A stretch of 64,000 nt of DNA, taken from Gammaproteobacteria bacterium. GTDB lineage: Bacteria; Pseudomonadota; Gammaproteobacteria; Chromatiales; Chromatiaceae. Position 1 is the first letter of the stretch. Every line of letters begins with the position of its first letter. Location of the stretch: contig RZZN01000008.1 of assembly GCA_009929855.1 (NCBI GenBank), positions 1-64,000 of the forward strand, written 5' to 3'. Below are positions 34,695 to 44,900 of the stretch, piece by piece. The notes below the pieces were generated by a model, which saw nothing but the letters and a program-made list of their open reading frames with translations, had not been told where the DNA came from and searched no databases. A program made the translations under genes and the position numbers.

Positions 34695-35522
34695 ATGCCT
34701 GAGCTGCCCGAGGTGGAGACCACCTTGCGCGGGATCCGCCCGCATCTTGCCGAGCGGCGCATCGCGCGTTTGATCGTGCGCGATGCGCGACTGCGCCAAC
34801 CGATCCCGCCCGAGACCGCCGAGCGGGTCGCCGGTCAGGCCATTCGCTCACTCTCGCGTCGCGGCAAATATCTGCTGATCGGACTCGAGACTGGGACCCT
34901 GCTGCTGCATCTGGGGATGTCGGGCAGTGTGCGTGTGGTCGCGAGCGATCGTCCGCCACGCAAGCACGATCATCTGGATCTGGTCCTCTGCGACGAGCAG
35001 AGTCTGAGATTCCATGATCCGCGTCGCTTCGGTCTCTTTCTCTGGACGCCCGATCCGCCCGCGCTCGCCGAGCGTCGGCATCCGCTGCTGAGCGCACTGG
35101 GGCCCGAGCCACTGAGCGACGCCTTCGATGGCGCGCATCTGCATCGCCTCGGTCGCCAGCGGCGGGTCGCGGTCAAGGCCTTCATCATGGACGCCGCGGT
35201 GGTGGTCGGGGTGGGGAACATCTATGCCAGCGAGTCGCTCTTCACCGCCGGCATCCATCCAGCGCGCCCCTGTCATCGCATCAGTCTCGACCGCTATCGG
35301 CGTCTTGCCGAGACCATCCGCGATGTGCTCCAGGATGCCATCACGCAGGGCGGGACGACCTTGCGCGACTTTGTGCGCGAGGATGGCAACCCAGGCTATT
35401 TCGCTCGCTCGTTGCGCGTCTATGGCCGTGCCGGCCAGCCCTGTGTGCATTGCGCCACACCATTGCGTCAGCTGCGCATCGGGCAACGCTCCAGTGTCTA
35501 CTGTCCGCGCTGTCAGCGTTGA
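34695..35522 (+). CDS. mutM: formamidopyrimidine-DNA glycosylase (Fpg/MutM)
   Basis: A 275-residue base-excision repair enzyme that removes 8-oxoguanine and cleaves the strand. It starts [10 protein letters not shown] with the catalytic Pro2/Glu3. Lys58 lies in SRRGKYLL, the DNA-binding region in DPRRFGL, the helix-two-turn-helix in [12 protein letters not shown], and the C-terminal zinc finger CVHC...CPRC is intact. It follows the DUF4340 gene by five bases, so it is probably read from the same transcript. Confidence 0.97.
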   Translation: MPELPEVETTLRGIRPHLAERRIARLIVRDARLRQPIPPETAERVAGQAIRSLSRRGKYLLIGLETGTLLLHLGMSGSVRVVASDRPPRKHDHLDLVLCDEQSLRFHDPRRFGLFLWTPDPPALAERRHPLLSALGPEPLSDAFDGAHLHRLGRQRRVAVKAFIMDAAVVVGVGNIYASESLFTAGIHPARPCHRISLDRYRRLAETIRDVLQDAITQGGTTLRDFVREDGNPGYFARSLRVYGRAGQPCVHCATPLRQLRIGQRSSVYCPRCQR

Positions 35523-35590
35523 GCCGCGGCCAGCGGGCCGAGTCGCGGCGCTGACCGTGCCGCGCCATCCATACCCATGAGCCCGCCCGC

Positions 35591-38500
35591 ATGGACATGA
35601 GTGTCTTCAGTGCGGCCACGCGCCGCTGGATGGCGCAGAGCTTCGACGCACCCACGCAGGCACAGGCGCGTGGCTGGGCGGTGATCGCGAGCGGTCAGCA
35701 CGCGCTCATCACGGCACCGACCGGGAGTGGCAAGACGCTCGCGGCCTTTCTCTGGGCCATCGATCGGCTGATGCGCGGGGCGGCGGGCGGCGCCGCCGAT
35801 CCGCAGGGACGCGGTGGCGCGTCCGGTGTCCAGGTGCTCTATGTCTCCCCGCTCAAGGCACTCGTGTATGACATCGAGCGTAACCTGCGCGCGCCACTGG
35901 TCGGCATCGCGCGGGCCGCCGAGGCGCTGGGCGAGCCACTGTCCCTGCCGCGGGTGGGGGTCCGTACCGGCGACACCCCAGCCAGGGAACGACAGGCGCA
36001 GCTCAAGTCGCCTCCCGAGATCCTGGTGACCACCCCCGAATCACTCTATCTGCTGCTGGGCTCGCGGGCGGCGGCGACCCTGACGGGTGTGCACACCCTC
36101 ATCGTCGATGAGGTGCATGCGCTGGCCCCGACCAAGCGCGGGGCGCATCTGGCCCTGTCGCTCGAGCGTCTGGCCGAGCGCTGCGCGCGCGATCCGCAGC
36201 GGATCGGACTCTCGGCGACCATGCGTCCACTGGCCGAGGCCGCCAGCTTTCTCGGTGGTGATCGCGCGGTCGTGATCGTCGATGCCAGCGCGCCGCCACG
36301 CTTGGACCTGCGGGTGCAGGTTCCTGTGTCGGACATGGAGAACCCGCTCCCGGCCGAGCCGCCGCGTGATGAAGGCGGTCCCATCCTGGGTGAGCTCGCC
36401 ACTCGCGCGCGCGCCCGTCCAGCCGGCGAGAAGGGGATGTGGGCGGCGCTGCATCCGGCCTTGCTGGCCGAGATCCAGTCGCATCGCTCGACCATCGTCT
36501 TCGTCAACAGCCGGGGGCTGTGCGAGCGTCTCTGCCGGCGACTCAATGAGCTCGCGGAGCCGGATTCGCCCGACCCCTCGCCCGAGCACCCGCCGCTGGT
36601 GCGTGCCCATCACGGCAGCGTGAGCCACCAGCAGCGCGCACTCATCGAAGAGGGGCTGAAGCGGGGTGAGCTCAAGGCGATCGTTGCCACCAGCTCGCTG
36701 GAGATGGGGATCGACATGGGTGGGGTGGATCAGGTGCTGCTGGTCGAGTCGCCCGGCTCGGTGGCGCGCGGTCTCCAGCGGGTCGGTCGCGCCGGGCATG
36801 GGGTCGGTCAGGTCAGCAGCGGACGGATCTTCCCCAAGTTTCGCGGCGATCTGCTCGAATGCGCGGTGATCGCGACCCGCATGCTCAGCGGTGAGCTTGA
36901 ATCATTCCGGATGCCGCGCAACGCCTTGGACGTCCTGGCCCAGCAGGTCGCGGCCCATTGTGTCGAGCGTGAGCGCGATCTGCCCGGCATCCTGCGTCTG
37001 GTGACCCGCGCCGGACCCTATCGCGAGCTCTCGCGGGCCGCCTTGGAGTCGGTGCTCGATATGCTCGCGGGCCGCTATCCGTCCACCGACTTCGCCGAGC
37101 TCAGACCACTGCTGGTGTGGGACCGTGCCACGGACACACTGAGCGCTCGCAAAGGGACGGCCATGATCACCCGTCTCAATGGCGGGACCATACCAGACCG
37201 TGGAGCCTATGCGGTGCATCTGGGCGAGGGTGGACCGCGCATCGGCGAGCTCGACGAGGAGATGGTCTTCGAGACCAAGGCCGGGGACTGTATCCTGCTC
37301 GGCGCCTCGACCTGGCGGGTGGAGTCGATCACGCGCGATCGGGTGTTGGTCACGCCGGCGCCGGGAGAGCCTGGCAAGCTGCCATTCTGGCGGGGTGATG
37401 GATTGGGTCGGCCGCTCGAGCTGGGCTGGGCGATCGGCGCCTTCACGCGTCGGGTCGCGGCCGCGAGCGGCGAGCGAGCCATCGAGTGGATCCTGGAGCA
37501 GACCCCCCTGGATCGGCTCGCCGCCGAGAACCTGGCCGCCTACATCCAGGATCAGCGCGCCGCCACTGGTCTGGTGCCGAGCGACCGCACCCTCGTCGTG
37601 GAGCGCTTTCGCGACGAGCTCGGCGACTGGCGCATCTGTATCCTCACGCCGTTCGGCGCGCGCGTTCATGCGCCCTGGGCGATGGCGCTGCAATGGCATC
37701 TGGAGCGGCGCGAGGGCTGCGAGATCCAGGTCATGTCGACCGACGACGGGATCCTGTTGCGTCTGGCCGACGGCGAGACCCTGCCCGATCTGATGGATTT
37801 GCTGCCCACGCCCGATGAGCTGGAAGAGCGGGTCACCGAGCAGCTGGCCGCGAGCGCCCTCTTTGCCTCGCTCTTTCGCGAAAACGCCGCGCGCGCGCTC
37901 CTGCTGCCACGGCGCTCGGCCGCGGGGCGACGACCCTTGTGGGCGCAGCGGCTCAAGGCACAGCATCTGCTGGGCGCGGTGCGCCGCTATCCATCCTTTC
38001 CGATCGTCCTCGAGACCTATCGGCAGGCATTGAGCGATGTCTTCGATCTGGCGGGTCTGAAAGAGATCCTGCAGGGGATCCAGAGCCGAGCGATCCGCGT
38101 CCACGAGGTCACGACCAATACGGCCTCGCCCTTCGCCCGCTCATTGGTCTTCGCCTATGTGGCCGCCTATCTCTACGAGCAGGATGCACCGCTCGCCGAG
38201 CGCCGTGCCCAGACCCTCGCGCTCGATCGCGAGCTCTTGGCTGAGCTGCTCGGTCAGGCCGAGCTGCGTGAGCTGATCGATCCAGCCGTGCTTCAGGAGC
38301 TGGAGTCCGAACTCCAACAGACCGCCGAGGGGCGTCGAGCGGGCGATGCCGATGCGCTGCATGACCTCCTGCGACGGCTCGGTGATCTCGACGCCGCTGA
38401 GTTGGTCGAGCGTTGCGTGGGTGATCCAGTGCCTTGGGTGGACCGGCTGCTCGCGCAGCGACGTCTCGCGCGGTTGCGTTTCCCCGAGGGACCGCGCTGG

Positions 38501-40105
38501 ATCGCGGCCGAGGATGCCGGTCTCTATCGTGACGCGCTGGGCTTGGTCCCGCCACCCGGTCTGCCCGAGCGCTTCATCGCGATGGTGGATGCGCCGCTCG
38601 AGCAGCTGTTGCGCCGCTATGCCCGCACGCGCGGCCCCTTCACGACCCAGGAGGCGGCCGCTCGATATGGTCTGCGCCCGAGTCAGATCGAGCCGGTCCT
38701 GCGGCTCTTGGAGACGCGCGGCGAGCTGGTGCATGGCGAGATCAGACCACTGGGCAGCGCCCCGGAGTGGTGTGATGCCGAGGTCTTGCGGCGACTGCGT
38801 CGACGTACCCTGGCCAAGGCACGCGATGCGGTCGCACCGGTCGACGCGGCGACCCTGGGTCGGTTTCTGCCAGCCTGGCACGGGATCGGCGAGGATCTCG
38901 GGGGGGCGGATCGGCTCATGGAGTCGCTGATCCAGCTCGAGGGGCTCAGGGTGCTCTGGTCGCAGCTCGACACTGTGCTCTTGCCGGAGCGTGTCGTGGG
39001 TTATCGCTCGGAGGATCTCGACATGCTGGCGGCGACCGGCCAGATCGTCTGGGTCGGCTGTGGCGCGGCGGGCCCGCGAGATGGGCGGATCGCCATCTAT
39101 CGTCGTGGCAGCCCGCTGCTGGGTGCGATGGATGGGGTTTGCGATCCAGCCGACGCCCCGGTTTCCGAGGTCGGACGGGTCTGGCTCGAGCATCTCGAGC
39201 GGCATGGCGCTTCCTTTCTCATGGAGCTGACCCTGGCGCTGGAGCGCGCTGGCTGGCGGGTCGGCAAGGAGCTCTGCGAGACGAGTCTCTGGGATCTGGT
39301 CTGGTCTGGTCTGATCACCAATGACACCTTCGCGCCGCTGCGCGCCTTGAGCGGGGTGGGACGCCCGCGACGCGGCCGTATGAGCCCGTTGGCGGGCGGG
39401 CGCTGGTCACTGGTCGCGAGTCTCGTCCGCGAGACCAGCGACACCGAGCGTCTGCTCGCGCGCGCGCGGATCTTGCTGGAGCGCTATGGCGTGGTCACTC
39501 GCGAGGTGGTGCTGGCCGAGGGACTGAGTGGGGGCTTCGGGCCCTACTATCGGATCTTGAAAGAGATGGAAGAGGCCGGTCAGGCCAGGCGGGGCTATTT
39601 CGTCGAAGGGCTCTCCGGCGCCCAGTTCGGGCTGGCCGCGGCGGTCGAGCGACTGCGTGCCGCGCGGCTCGAGGAGATCCCGATCGCGGGCTTCGACGCC
39701 GACGCGGTGCGTGTGCTCGCCGCGCTGGATCCCGCCAATCCTTACGGTGCGCTGCTGCCTTGGCCGGCGGTGGGCGGCGGGGCGGCGCCCAAGCGTGTCA
39801 GTGGTGCCAGATTGATCCTGGTCGCTGGCAAGCCGGTCTTCTATCTCTGGTCCAGTGGGCGTCAACTGACCAGCTTTCCCGATTCTCCGAGCGATCAAGG
39901 CGGCGAGTTGGCCTTGGCCGCCCTGGCCTTGGCGCGTCTTGCGCGGATCGGTCGTCGGCGGATCGTGATCGAACGGATCGATGGTCAGCAGGCACTCGGC
40001 GCGCCCTTGCGCACCCAGCTGCTCGCCGCGGGCTTCGAGCCCACCGTCGATGCACTCGTCCCAGGGCGCGGCTATGATGCGCTCGCCCCGCGCGCACGTC
40101 AGTGA
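35591..40105 (+). CDS. lhr: Lhr-type ATP-dependent helicase, full length
   Basis: A 1504-residue superfamily 2 helicase, the long form found in E. coli (Lhr core plus C-terminal domain). Motifs: Walker A APTGSGKTLAAFLW (about 41-54), DEVHAL, GLSATMRP, and motif VI QRVGRAGHGVGQ. A winged-helix and beta-bundle core extends to about residue 870. The C-terminal part of about 630 residues contains several winged-helix-like stretches (FTTQEAAARYGLRPSQIEPVL; LERYGVVTREVVLAEG). The Lhr C-terminal domain has been linked to uracil-DNA repair in E. coli (family knowledge). It lies 68 bases after mutM, consistent with a repair role. Confidence 0.93.
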   Translation: MDMSVFSAATRRWMAQSFDAPTQAQARGWAVIASGQHALITAPTGSGKTLAAFLWAIDRLMRGAAGGAADPQGRGGASGVQVLYVSPLKALVYDIERNLRAPLVGIARAAEALGEPLSLPRVGVRTGDTPARERQAQLKSPPEILVTTPESLYLLLGSRAAATLTGVHTLIVDEVHALAPTKRGAHLALSLERLAERCARDPQRIGLSATMRPLAEAASFLGGDRAVVIVDASAPPRLDLRVQVPVSDMENPLPAEPPRDEGGPILGELATRARARPAGEKGMWAALHPALLAEIQSHRSTIVFVNSRGLCERLCRRLNELAEPDSPDPSPEHPPLVRAHHGSVSHQQRALIEEGLKRGELKAIVATSSLEMGIDMGGVDQVLLVESPGSVARGLQRVGRAGHGVGQVSSGRIFPKFRGDLLECAVIATRMLSGELESFRMPRNALDVLAQQVAAHCVERERDLPGILRLVTRAGPYRELSRAALESVLDMLAGRYPSTDFAELRPLLVWDRATDTLSARKGTAMITRLNGGTIPDRGAYAVHLGEGGPRIGELDEEMVFETKAGDCILLGASTWRVESITRDRVLVTPAPGEPGKLPFWRGDGLGRPLELGWAIGAFTRRVAAASGERAIEWILEQTPLDRLAAENLAAYIQDQRAATGLVPSDRTLVVERFRDELGDWRICILTPFGARVHAPWAMALQWHLERREGCEIQVMSTDDGILLRLADGETLPDLMDLLPTPDELEERVTEQLAASALFASLFRENAARALLLPRRSAAGRRPLWAQRLKAQHLLGAVRRYPSFPIVLETYRQALSDVFDLAGLKEILQGIQSRAIRVHEVTTNTASPFARSLVFAYVAAYLYEQDAPLAERRAQTLALDRELLAELLGQAELRELIDPAVLQELESELQQTAEGRRAGDADALHDLLRRLGDLDAAELVERCVGDPVPWVDRLLAQRRLARLRFPEGPRWIAAEDAGLYRDALGLVPPPGLPERFIAMVDAPLEQLLRRYARTRGPFTTQEAAARYGLRPSQIEPVLRLLETRGELVHGEIRPLGSAPEWCDAEVLRRLRRRTLAKARDAVAPVDAATLGRFLPAWHGIGEDLGGADRLMESLIQLEGLRVLWSQLDTVLLPERVVGYRSEDLDMLAATGQIVWVGCGAAGPRDGRIAIYRRGSPLLGAMDGVCDPADAPVSEVGRVWLEHLERHGASFLMELTLALERAGWRVGKELCETSLWDLVWSGLITNDTFAPLRALSGVGRPRRGRMSPLAGGRWSLVASLVRETSDTERLLARARILLERYGVVTREVVLAEGLSGGFGPYYRILKEMEEAGQARRGYFVEGLSGAQFGLAAAVERLRAARLEEIPIAGFDADAVRVLAALDPANPYGALLPWPAVGGGAAPKRVSGARLILVAGKPVFYLWSSGRQLTSFPDSPSDQGGELALAALALARLARIGRRRIVIERIDGQQALGAPLRTQLLAAGFEPTVDALVPGRGYDALAPRARQ

Positions 40106-40295
40106 TGCGTGCCTGGGCCTTCCGTCCAGCAAGGGCGTCGGGCCCTCTTGGTGGCCAGTCAGGATGTCCAGGGGCTGCGACGCTTTCACGACGCATCCTC
40201 ATCCTCCGGGCCGCTGTCGCGCTGCGGCAAGGTCTACGCATGCCCGGCGGGCTGTGGTTTAATGACCAACCCCAACGGCAAGCAGTGGCCCGACG

Positions 40296-40901
40296 ATGAC
40301 AGACCGGACAACAGCGCGGACCGCCCGGGTCGAGCGCAACACACTGGAGACCCGCATCCGTGTGGTCTTGGACCTGGATGGCCAGGGCCGCGCGGATCTG
40401 CAGACCGGCGTGCCTTTCCTCGACCACATGCTCGACCAGGTCGCGCGGCATGGTCTGATCGATCTGCAGATCCACGCCGAGGGCGATCTGCACATCGACG
40501 CGCACCATACGGTGGAGGATGTCGGCATCACGCTTGGTCAGGCGCTGGCACTGGCGCTGCGCGACAAGCAAGGCGTGCGCCGTTACGGTCATTCCTATGT
40601 TCCATTGGACGAGGCCCTGTCGCGAGTGGTCGTGGATCTCTCGGGACGCCCCGGTTTGGAATTTCATGTCACCTTCACCCGCGCCATGATCGGCGGATTC
40701 GACGTCGATCTCTTCCGTGAATTCTTCCAGGGTCTGGTCAACCACGCCGCGATGACGCTGCAGATCGACAACCTGCGGGGAGTCAATGCCCATCATCAGG
40801 CCGAGACCATCTTCAAGGCCTTCGGGCGGGCGCTGCGGATGGCCGTCGAGCTCGATCCGCGGATGGCCGGCGTCACCCCATCGACCAAGGGCACGCTCTG
40901 A
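40296..40901 (+). CDS. hisB: imidazoleglycerol-phosphate dehydratase
   Basis: A 201-residue single-function HisB, catalysing the sixth step of histidine synthesis. Metal-binding motifs are [13 protein letters not shown] and [12 protein letters not shown], with [13 protein letters not shown] near the start. There is no histidinol-phosphatase domain. The upstream 190 bases hold a possible -10-like TTTAAT near 40257. The next gene is hisA; hisH, usually in between, is absent. Confidence 0.96.
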   Translation: MTDRTTARTARVERNTLETRIRVVLDLDGQGRADLQTGVPFLDHMLDQVARHGLIDLQIHAEGDLHIDAHHTVEDVGITLGQALALALRDKQGVRRYGHSYVPLDEALSRVVVDLSGRPGLEFHVTFTRAMIGGFDVDLFREFFQGLVNHAAMTLQIDNLRGVNAHHQAETIFKAFGRALRMAVELDPRMAGVTPSTKGTL

Positions 40902-40977
40902 TGCCCTGTCATCGGGTGTGTGCCGCGCGCACGTTCCGCGTCGATCCGACCCAACGATCTGGAGTGATCCACACACC

Positions 40978-41733
40978 ATGCTGCTGATTCCCGCGATCGA
41001 CTTGAAGGACGGGCGCTGCGTGCGCTTGCGCCAGGGGCGTATGGAGGATGAGACGGTCTTCTCGCATGACCCGCTGGATACCGCGTCGCGCTGGGTGAGC
41101 GAGGGTGCACGGCGGCTGCATCTCGTCGACCTCAATGGCGCCTTCGCTGGCGAGCCGGTCAATGGCGCGGCCATTCGCTCGATCGCCGAGGCCTTCCCGG
41201 AGCTGCCGATCCAGGTGGGCGGCGGGATCCGTGACGAGGCGGTCATCGAGGCCTATCTGGCCGCGGGCGTGACCTATTGCATCATCGGCACCCAGGCGGT
41301 GAAGGAGCCGGTCTTCGTGGAGCGCGCCTGTCGCTCGTTTCCGGGTCAGATCATGGTTGGATTGGATGCGCGGGATGGTCAGGTCGCCATCGAGGGGTGG
41401 GCGCAGGTGACCGCCCATCGTGCCGACGAGCTTGCCAAGCGGTTCGAGGATGCCGGGATTGCGGCGATCATCTATACCGACATCGGGCGCGACGGCATGA
41501 TGAGTGGGCCGAATGTGGATGCGACCTGCGCGCTGGCCCGGGCCATCCGGGTCCCTGTGATCGCCTCCGGCGGGATCACCCACATCGACGATGTGCGCGC
41601 GCTTGCCGAGGTCGCCGCCACCTGCGGGATCACGGGTGCCATCACTGGACGCGCCATCTACGAGGGCACGCTCGATTTTGCCGAGGGTCAGCGTCTCGCA
41701 GACAATCTCAGCCGCGGCGAGCGGATACGCTGA
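40978..41733 (+). CDS. hisA: ProFAR isomerase HisA
   Basis: A 251-residue beta/alpha barrel. The start [19 protein letters not shown] contains catalytic Asp8, VDLNGAFAG and QVGGGIRD form the first phosphate site, and [14 protein letters not shown] and [12 protein letters not shown] the second half with the second catalytic Asp. It isomerises ProFAR to PRFAR in histidine synthesis. Length is standard. hisF, the usual downstream neighbour, is missing; hisI follows. Confidence 0.96.
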   Translation: MLLIPAIDLKDGRCVRLRQGRMEDETVFSHDPLDTASRWVSEGARRLHLVDLNGAFAGEPVNGAAIRSIAEAFPELPIQVGGGIRDEAVIEAYLAAGVTYCIIGTQAVKEPVFVERACRSFPGQIMVGLDARDGQVAIEGWAQVTAHRADELAKRFEDAGIAAIIYTDIGRDGMMSGPNVDATCALARAIRVPVIASGGITHIDDVRALAEVAATCGITGAITGRAIYEGTLDFAEGQRLADNLSRGERIR

Positions 41734-41780
41734 CACGCGGCGGGGACCCAATGACGATTGCATCGCCGAGGACGGATGTT

Positions 41781-42173
41781 ATGGCCGACGAGTGGCTCGA
41801 CGCCATCAAGTGGGACAGCCAAGGGCTGGTGCCCGCGATCGCGCAGGAGCAGGGGACTGGGGTCATCCTGATGATGGCCTGGATGAACCGCCAATCACTG
41901 CAGTTGACCCGCGAGACCGGTCATGCGGTCTATTGGTCGCGCTCGCGCGCGCGGCTCTGGCACAAGGGTGAGGAATCCGGTCATCAGCAGGTCGTCCATT
42001 CCATCCGACTCGATTGTGATGGCGACGTGATCCTGCTCGAGGTCGAGCAGAAGGGCGGCATTGCCTGCCATACCGGGCGCCATGACTGCTTCTTCCGCGA
42101 GCTCGACGCGCAGGACCAATGGTCGGAGGTGGCGCCCGTGCTCAAGGATCCGCGCGCCATCTACGGCGCATGA
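41781..42173 (+). CDS. hisI: phosphoribosyl-AMP cyclohydrolase
   Basis: A 130-residue zinc hydrolase for step three of histidine synthesis. Motifs: [51 protein letters not shown] and [13 protein letters not shown], with the metal-binding cysteines. The ATG at 41781 has GAGGA eight bases upstream and gives normal length; an ATG at 41751 would add ten residues. It overlaps hisE by ATGA. Confidence 0.95.
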   Translation: MADEWLDAIKWDSQGLVPAIAQEQGTGVILMMAWMNRQSLQLTRETGHAVYWSRSRARLWHKGEESGHQQVVHSIRLDCDGDVILLEVEQKGGIACHTGRHDCFFRELDAQDQWSEVAPVLKDPRAIYGA

Positions 42174-42502
42174 TGACCGGGATGGACGAGGTGCTCGCGC
42201 GTCTGGCCGAGGTCCTGGAGTCACGCAAGGGCGCCGACCCGGGCGATTCCTATGTGGCTGGTCTCTATGCCAAGGGCCTCGATGCCATCCTCAAGAAGAT
42301 CGGCGAGGAGGCGACCGAGACCGTGATGGCGGCGAAGGATGGTGTCCCAGAGCGGCTGGTGCGCGAGGTCGCCGATCTCTGGTTTCACACCCTGGTCCTG
42401 CTCGCGCATCAAGGTCTGGGACCCGATGCGGTGCTCGACGAGCTGCGGCGGCGCTTCGGTCTGTCAGGTCTGGCCGAGAAGGCCGCGCGGGGTCAAGAGT
42501 GA
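42170..42502 (+). CDS. hisE: phosphoribosyl-ATP pyrophosphatase
   Basis: A 110-residue all-alpha NTP pyrophosphohydrolase for step two of histidine synthesis. The conserved [14 protein letters not shown] and [13 protein letters not shown] carry the Mg-binding Glu and Asp residues. It is separate from hisI, unlike the fused form of enteric bacteria. Its start overlaps the hisI stop. Confidence 0.95.
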   Translation: MMTGMDEVLARLAEVLESRKGADPGDSYVAGLYAKGLDAILKKIGEEATETVMAAKDGVPERLVREVADLWFHTLVLLAHQGLGPDAVLDELRRRFGLSGLAEKAARGQE

Positions 42503-42676
42503 GCTGAGTCCGCGGTGCGCTAACCCGCGTGTCCGGTTTGCGGTATGATCGAATGAGCCGACGCGCCCACTGGGCCGGGTCGGGACTGGCGAGCCGACCC
42601 ATTCAGATGAGTGCTCCCGTCGGTTTCAACCACTGAATCGAGTCGACCGTTCGAACGAAACGGTCCGGAGGTAGAT

Positions 42677-42952
42677 ATGGGTGCTGGTGGTATCAGTATT
42701 TGGCAGCTTTTGATCATCCTGGTCATCGTGTTGCTGCTCTTCGGGACCAAGCGTCTGAAGAGTATCGGCTCCGATTTGGGCAATGCCGTGAAGGGATTCC
42801 GCAGCGCGATGTCGGAGGGCGAGAAATCCGACCAAGACGCGGAGACCAAGATGGTCGAACATAGCGCGGAGAAGAGCGGTGCCACCACCGGCCAGACTGG
42901 CGCGAGTGCCGAGAAGGCCCCTTCATCCGAGAAGTCATCCCAGGCTCGTTGA
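42677..42952 (+). CDS. tatA: twin-arginine translocase subunit TatA
   Basis: A 91-residue protein with a short N-terminal helix ([17 protein letters not shown]), the [21 protein letters not shown] amphipathic helix typical of TatA, and a charged Ser/Glu/Lys tail. TatA oligomers form the pore for folded proteins. The ATG at 42677 follows a perfect GGAGGT site (42667-42672). First of tatABC, as usual after the his genes in this group. Confidence 0.95.
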   Translation: MGAGGISIWQLLIILVIVLLLFGTKRLKSIGSDLGNAVKGFRSAMSEGEKSDQDAETKMVEHSAEKSGATTGQTGASAEKAPSSEKSSQAR

Positions 42953-42975
42953 TGCTCGAGCCGGCGAGGCATTAG

Positions 42976-43344
42976 ATGTTCGAATGGGGATTTTGGGAGC
43001 TGATCCTGGTCGGCGTCGTCGCCTTGGTGGTGATCGGCCCCGAGCGTCTGCCGAAGATGGCGCGGATCGCCGGGCTCTGGATCGGACGTGCGCGTCGTTC
43101 CCTTGCGTCGGTGAGGGATGAGATCAATCGCGAGCTCAAGGCCGAGGAGCTCAAGGCGATCATGGAGAAACAGGCGAGCACCCGACCACTCGAGACCATC
43201 CTTGAAGACACCATCGAATGGGGCCACAAGCCGGCCGCGGGCACCGGCGTGACCCCAGCGCCGGGGGCGGAGGAGTCGCCGCCACCGAGTACCACCTCGA
43301 TGGCTGGCCAGCCGCCCCCGCGTCGTGACCCCTCGGGGGGCTGA
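42976..43344 (+). CDS. tatB: twin-arginine translocase subunit TatB
   Basis: A 122-residue protein starting MFEWGFWELILVGVVALVVIGPERLP, with the conserved Glu in the helix and the GPERLP hinge that separates TatB from TatA. The amphipathic helix carries many Arg and Glu; the tail is Pro-rich. With TatC it forms the signal-peptide receptor. It lies 23 bases after tatA. Confidence 0.93.
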   Translation: MFEWGFWELILVGVVALVVIGPERLPKMARIAGLWIGRARRSLASVRDEINRELKAEELKAIMEKQASTRPLETILEDTIEWGHKPAAGTGVTPAPGAEESPPPSTTSMAGQPPPRRDPSGG

Positions 43345-43525
43345 GACGCTCGCGCACAAGACACGCCGCAAACTCATCGAGCGCGCGTCATGCCGACCAG
43401 TCGGGTGATGGATGAGTCACCACCCGGCCGAGTCGTGTGGCGCGACACTCGGTGCGTACCCCGGCATCCGTCGATGACCGCCCGATCGTCTCGACGATCC
43501 AATCAGTGACGAGAACATCACACCC

Positions 43526-44707
43526 ATGTCCCCCGCGATGCAACCCGATGATCCGGGCGCTGAGCAGCCCTTCGTCTCTCACCTGATCGAGCTGCGCGAT
43601 CGGCTCATTCGCATGATCATCGCGATCTTCGTGATGTTCCTGGTGCTCTTTCCATTCGCCAACGAGATCTATGTCTATGTGGCGACGCCTTTGATGGCGC
43701 AGCTGCCGGAAGGCAACACCATGATCGCGACCCAGGTGGCCGCGCCCTTCCTGACCCCCTTCAAGCTCGCCTTGGTGGCGGCCGTCTTCCTGTCCATGCC
43801 GTTTCTGCTGTATCAGCTCTGGGCCTTCGTCGCGCCTGGGCTCTATCAACATGAAAAGCGCTTGGCGGTGCCCTTGCTGATCTCGAGCATCCTCTTGTTC
43901 TACATTGGCATGGCATTCGCTTATTACCTCGTCTTTCCATTGGTGTTCGCCTTCCTGTCGGCCTCCACTCCGGACGGGGTGGCGATGATGACCGATATCT
44001 CGGCCTATCTTGATTTTGTGCTGGCGCTGTTCTTTGCCTTCGGGATCGCATTCGAGGTTCCAATCGCCACCATTCTGTTGGTTGCGATCGGAGTGACGAC
44101 GCCCGCCGATCTGAAGCGATATCGACCCTACGTGATCGTTGCAGCCTTCGTGATCGGCATGCTGCTCACGCCTCCGGATGTCATCTCTCAGACCCTGCTA
44201 GCGGTGCCCATGTGGCTGTTGTATGAGCTCGGCATCATGTTCTCGATGATCCTCATGCGTCAGAAGCGACCGGCGGACGCGGATGACGAGGATCTGGAGC
44301 ACACCAGTATGCCGGCCGTGCCCACCAGGCCTGGGGGGAGCAGTCCATCACCTGGCTCAGCCCAGCCGGCCGCTCCACTGACCGATGTCGGGCGTGATCT
44401 TGACCCGCATTTCGATGATCCTGACCGCTGGCGTCCACTGAGCGATACCGAGATGGAGGCCGAGCTGGATCTGATCGAGGCCGAGGAGCTCAGCAAGGCG
44501 CACGCGGGCGGGAGGAGCGATGGGCAGTCCACGAGCAGCCCACCCGGAATCAATTCGGTCGAGGAAAAGATTCGAAGGGCCAATCGACTCCGTGGTCTCG
44601 GTAGTACCTTCGCCGCGCGGACGGTGCTCTACGAGGTCCTCGAGGAGGGTGACGAGGATCAGCGTCGTGTCGCGCGCAATATCCTGAGACAGCTCGATGA
44701 GGTCTGA
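43526..44707 (+). CDS. tatC: twin-arginine translocase subunit TatC with long C-terminal extension
   Basis: A 393-residue protein. Residues 1-250 are a standard six-helix Tat[13 protein letters not shown] at the start, [33 protein letters not shown], and [23 protein letters not shown]. The following 140 residues are an extra cytoplasmic region: an acidic, Ser/Pro-rich linker and a final helical segment ([35 protein letters not shown]). That segment resembles the C-terminal domain of FimV-like proteins. TatC normally ends near 260 residues. The 181-base gap after tatB holds no gene. Confidence 0.93.
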   Translation: MSPAMQPDDPGAEQPFVSHLIELRDRLIRMIIAIFVMFLVLFPFANEIYVYVATPLMAQLPEGNTMIATQVAAPFLTPFKLALVAAVFLSMPFLLYQLWAFVAPGLYQHEKRLAVPLLISSILLFYIGMAFAYYLVFPLVFAFLSASTPDGVAMMTDISAYLDFVLALFFAFGIAFEVPIATILLVAIGVTTPADLKRYRPYVIVAAFVIGMLLTPPDVISQTLLAVPMWLLYELGIMFSMILMRQKRPADADDEDLEHTSMPAVPTRPGGSSPSPGSAQPAAPLTDVGRDLDPHFDDPDRWRPLSDTEMEAELDLIEAEELSKAHAGGRSDGQSTSSPPGINSVEEKIRRANRLRGLGSTFAARTVLYEVLEEGDEDQRRVARNILRQLDEV

Positions 44708-44825
44708 GCCATCGAGTGCCTCGATCCGCGACTGGAGTTGTGGCCCTCAAACACGGATCGATGTCTAACCGACTCGCCCAGTGTCTCTGGATCGCGACCT
44801 GCCACCTGGTGGGGCGTGATCCAGA

Positions 44826-44882
44826 TCAAATTATTGTTTTTTTCAATGGGACTTGTGAGATATCATAGATTTAATTCCCATC
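44826..44882 (+). promoter_or_regulatory. AT-rich promoter-like region upstream of LysR gene
   Basis: A very AT-rich stretch before the LysR start. Positions 44826-44842 match positions 48-64 at 16 of 17 bases. TATCATAGATTTAAT follows. It probably holds the promoter of the LysR gene; exact -35 and -10 boxes cannot be assigned with confidence. Confidence 0.4.
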
Positions 44883-44900
44883 CAAGCGTGTTGAATCATC

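Noticed and set aside
36902-38104. A 400-codon minus-strand frame inside lhr
   Set aside because: No motifs; the plus-strand Lhr protein is continuous through it.
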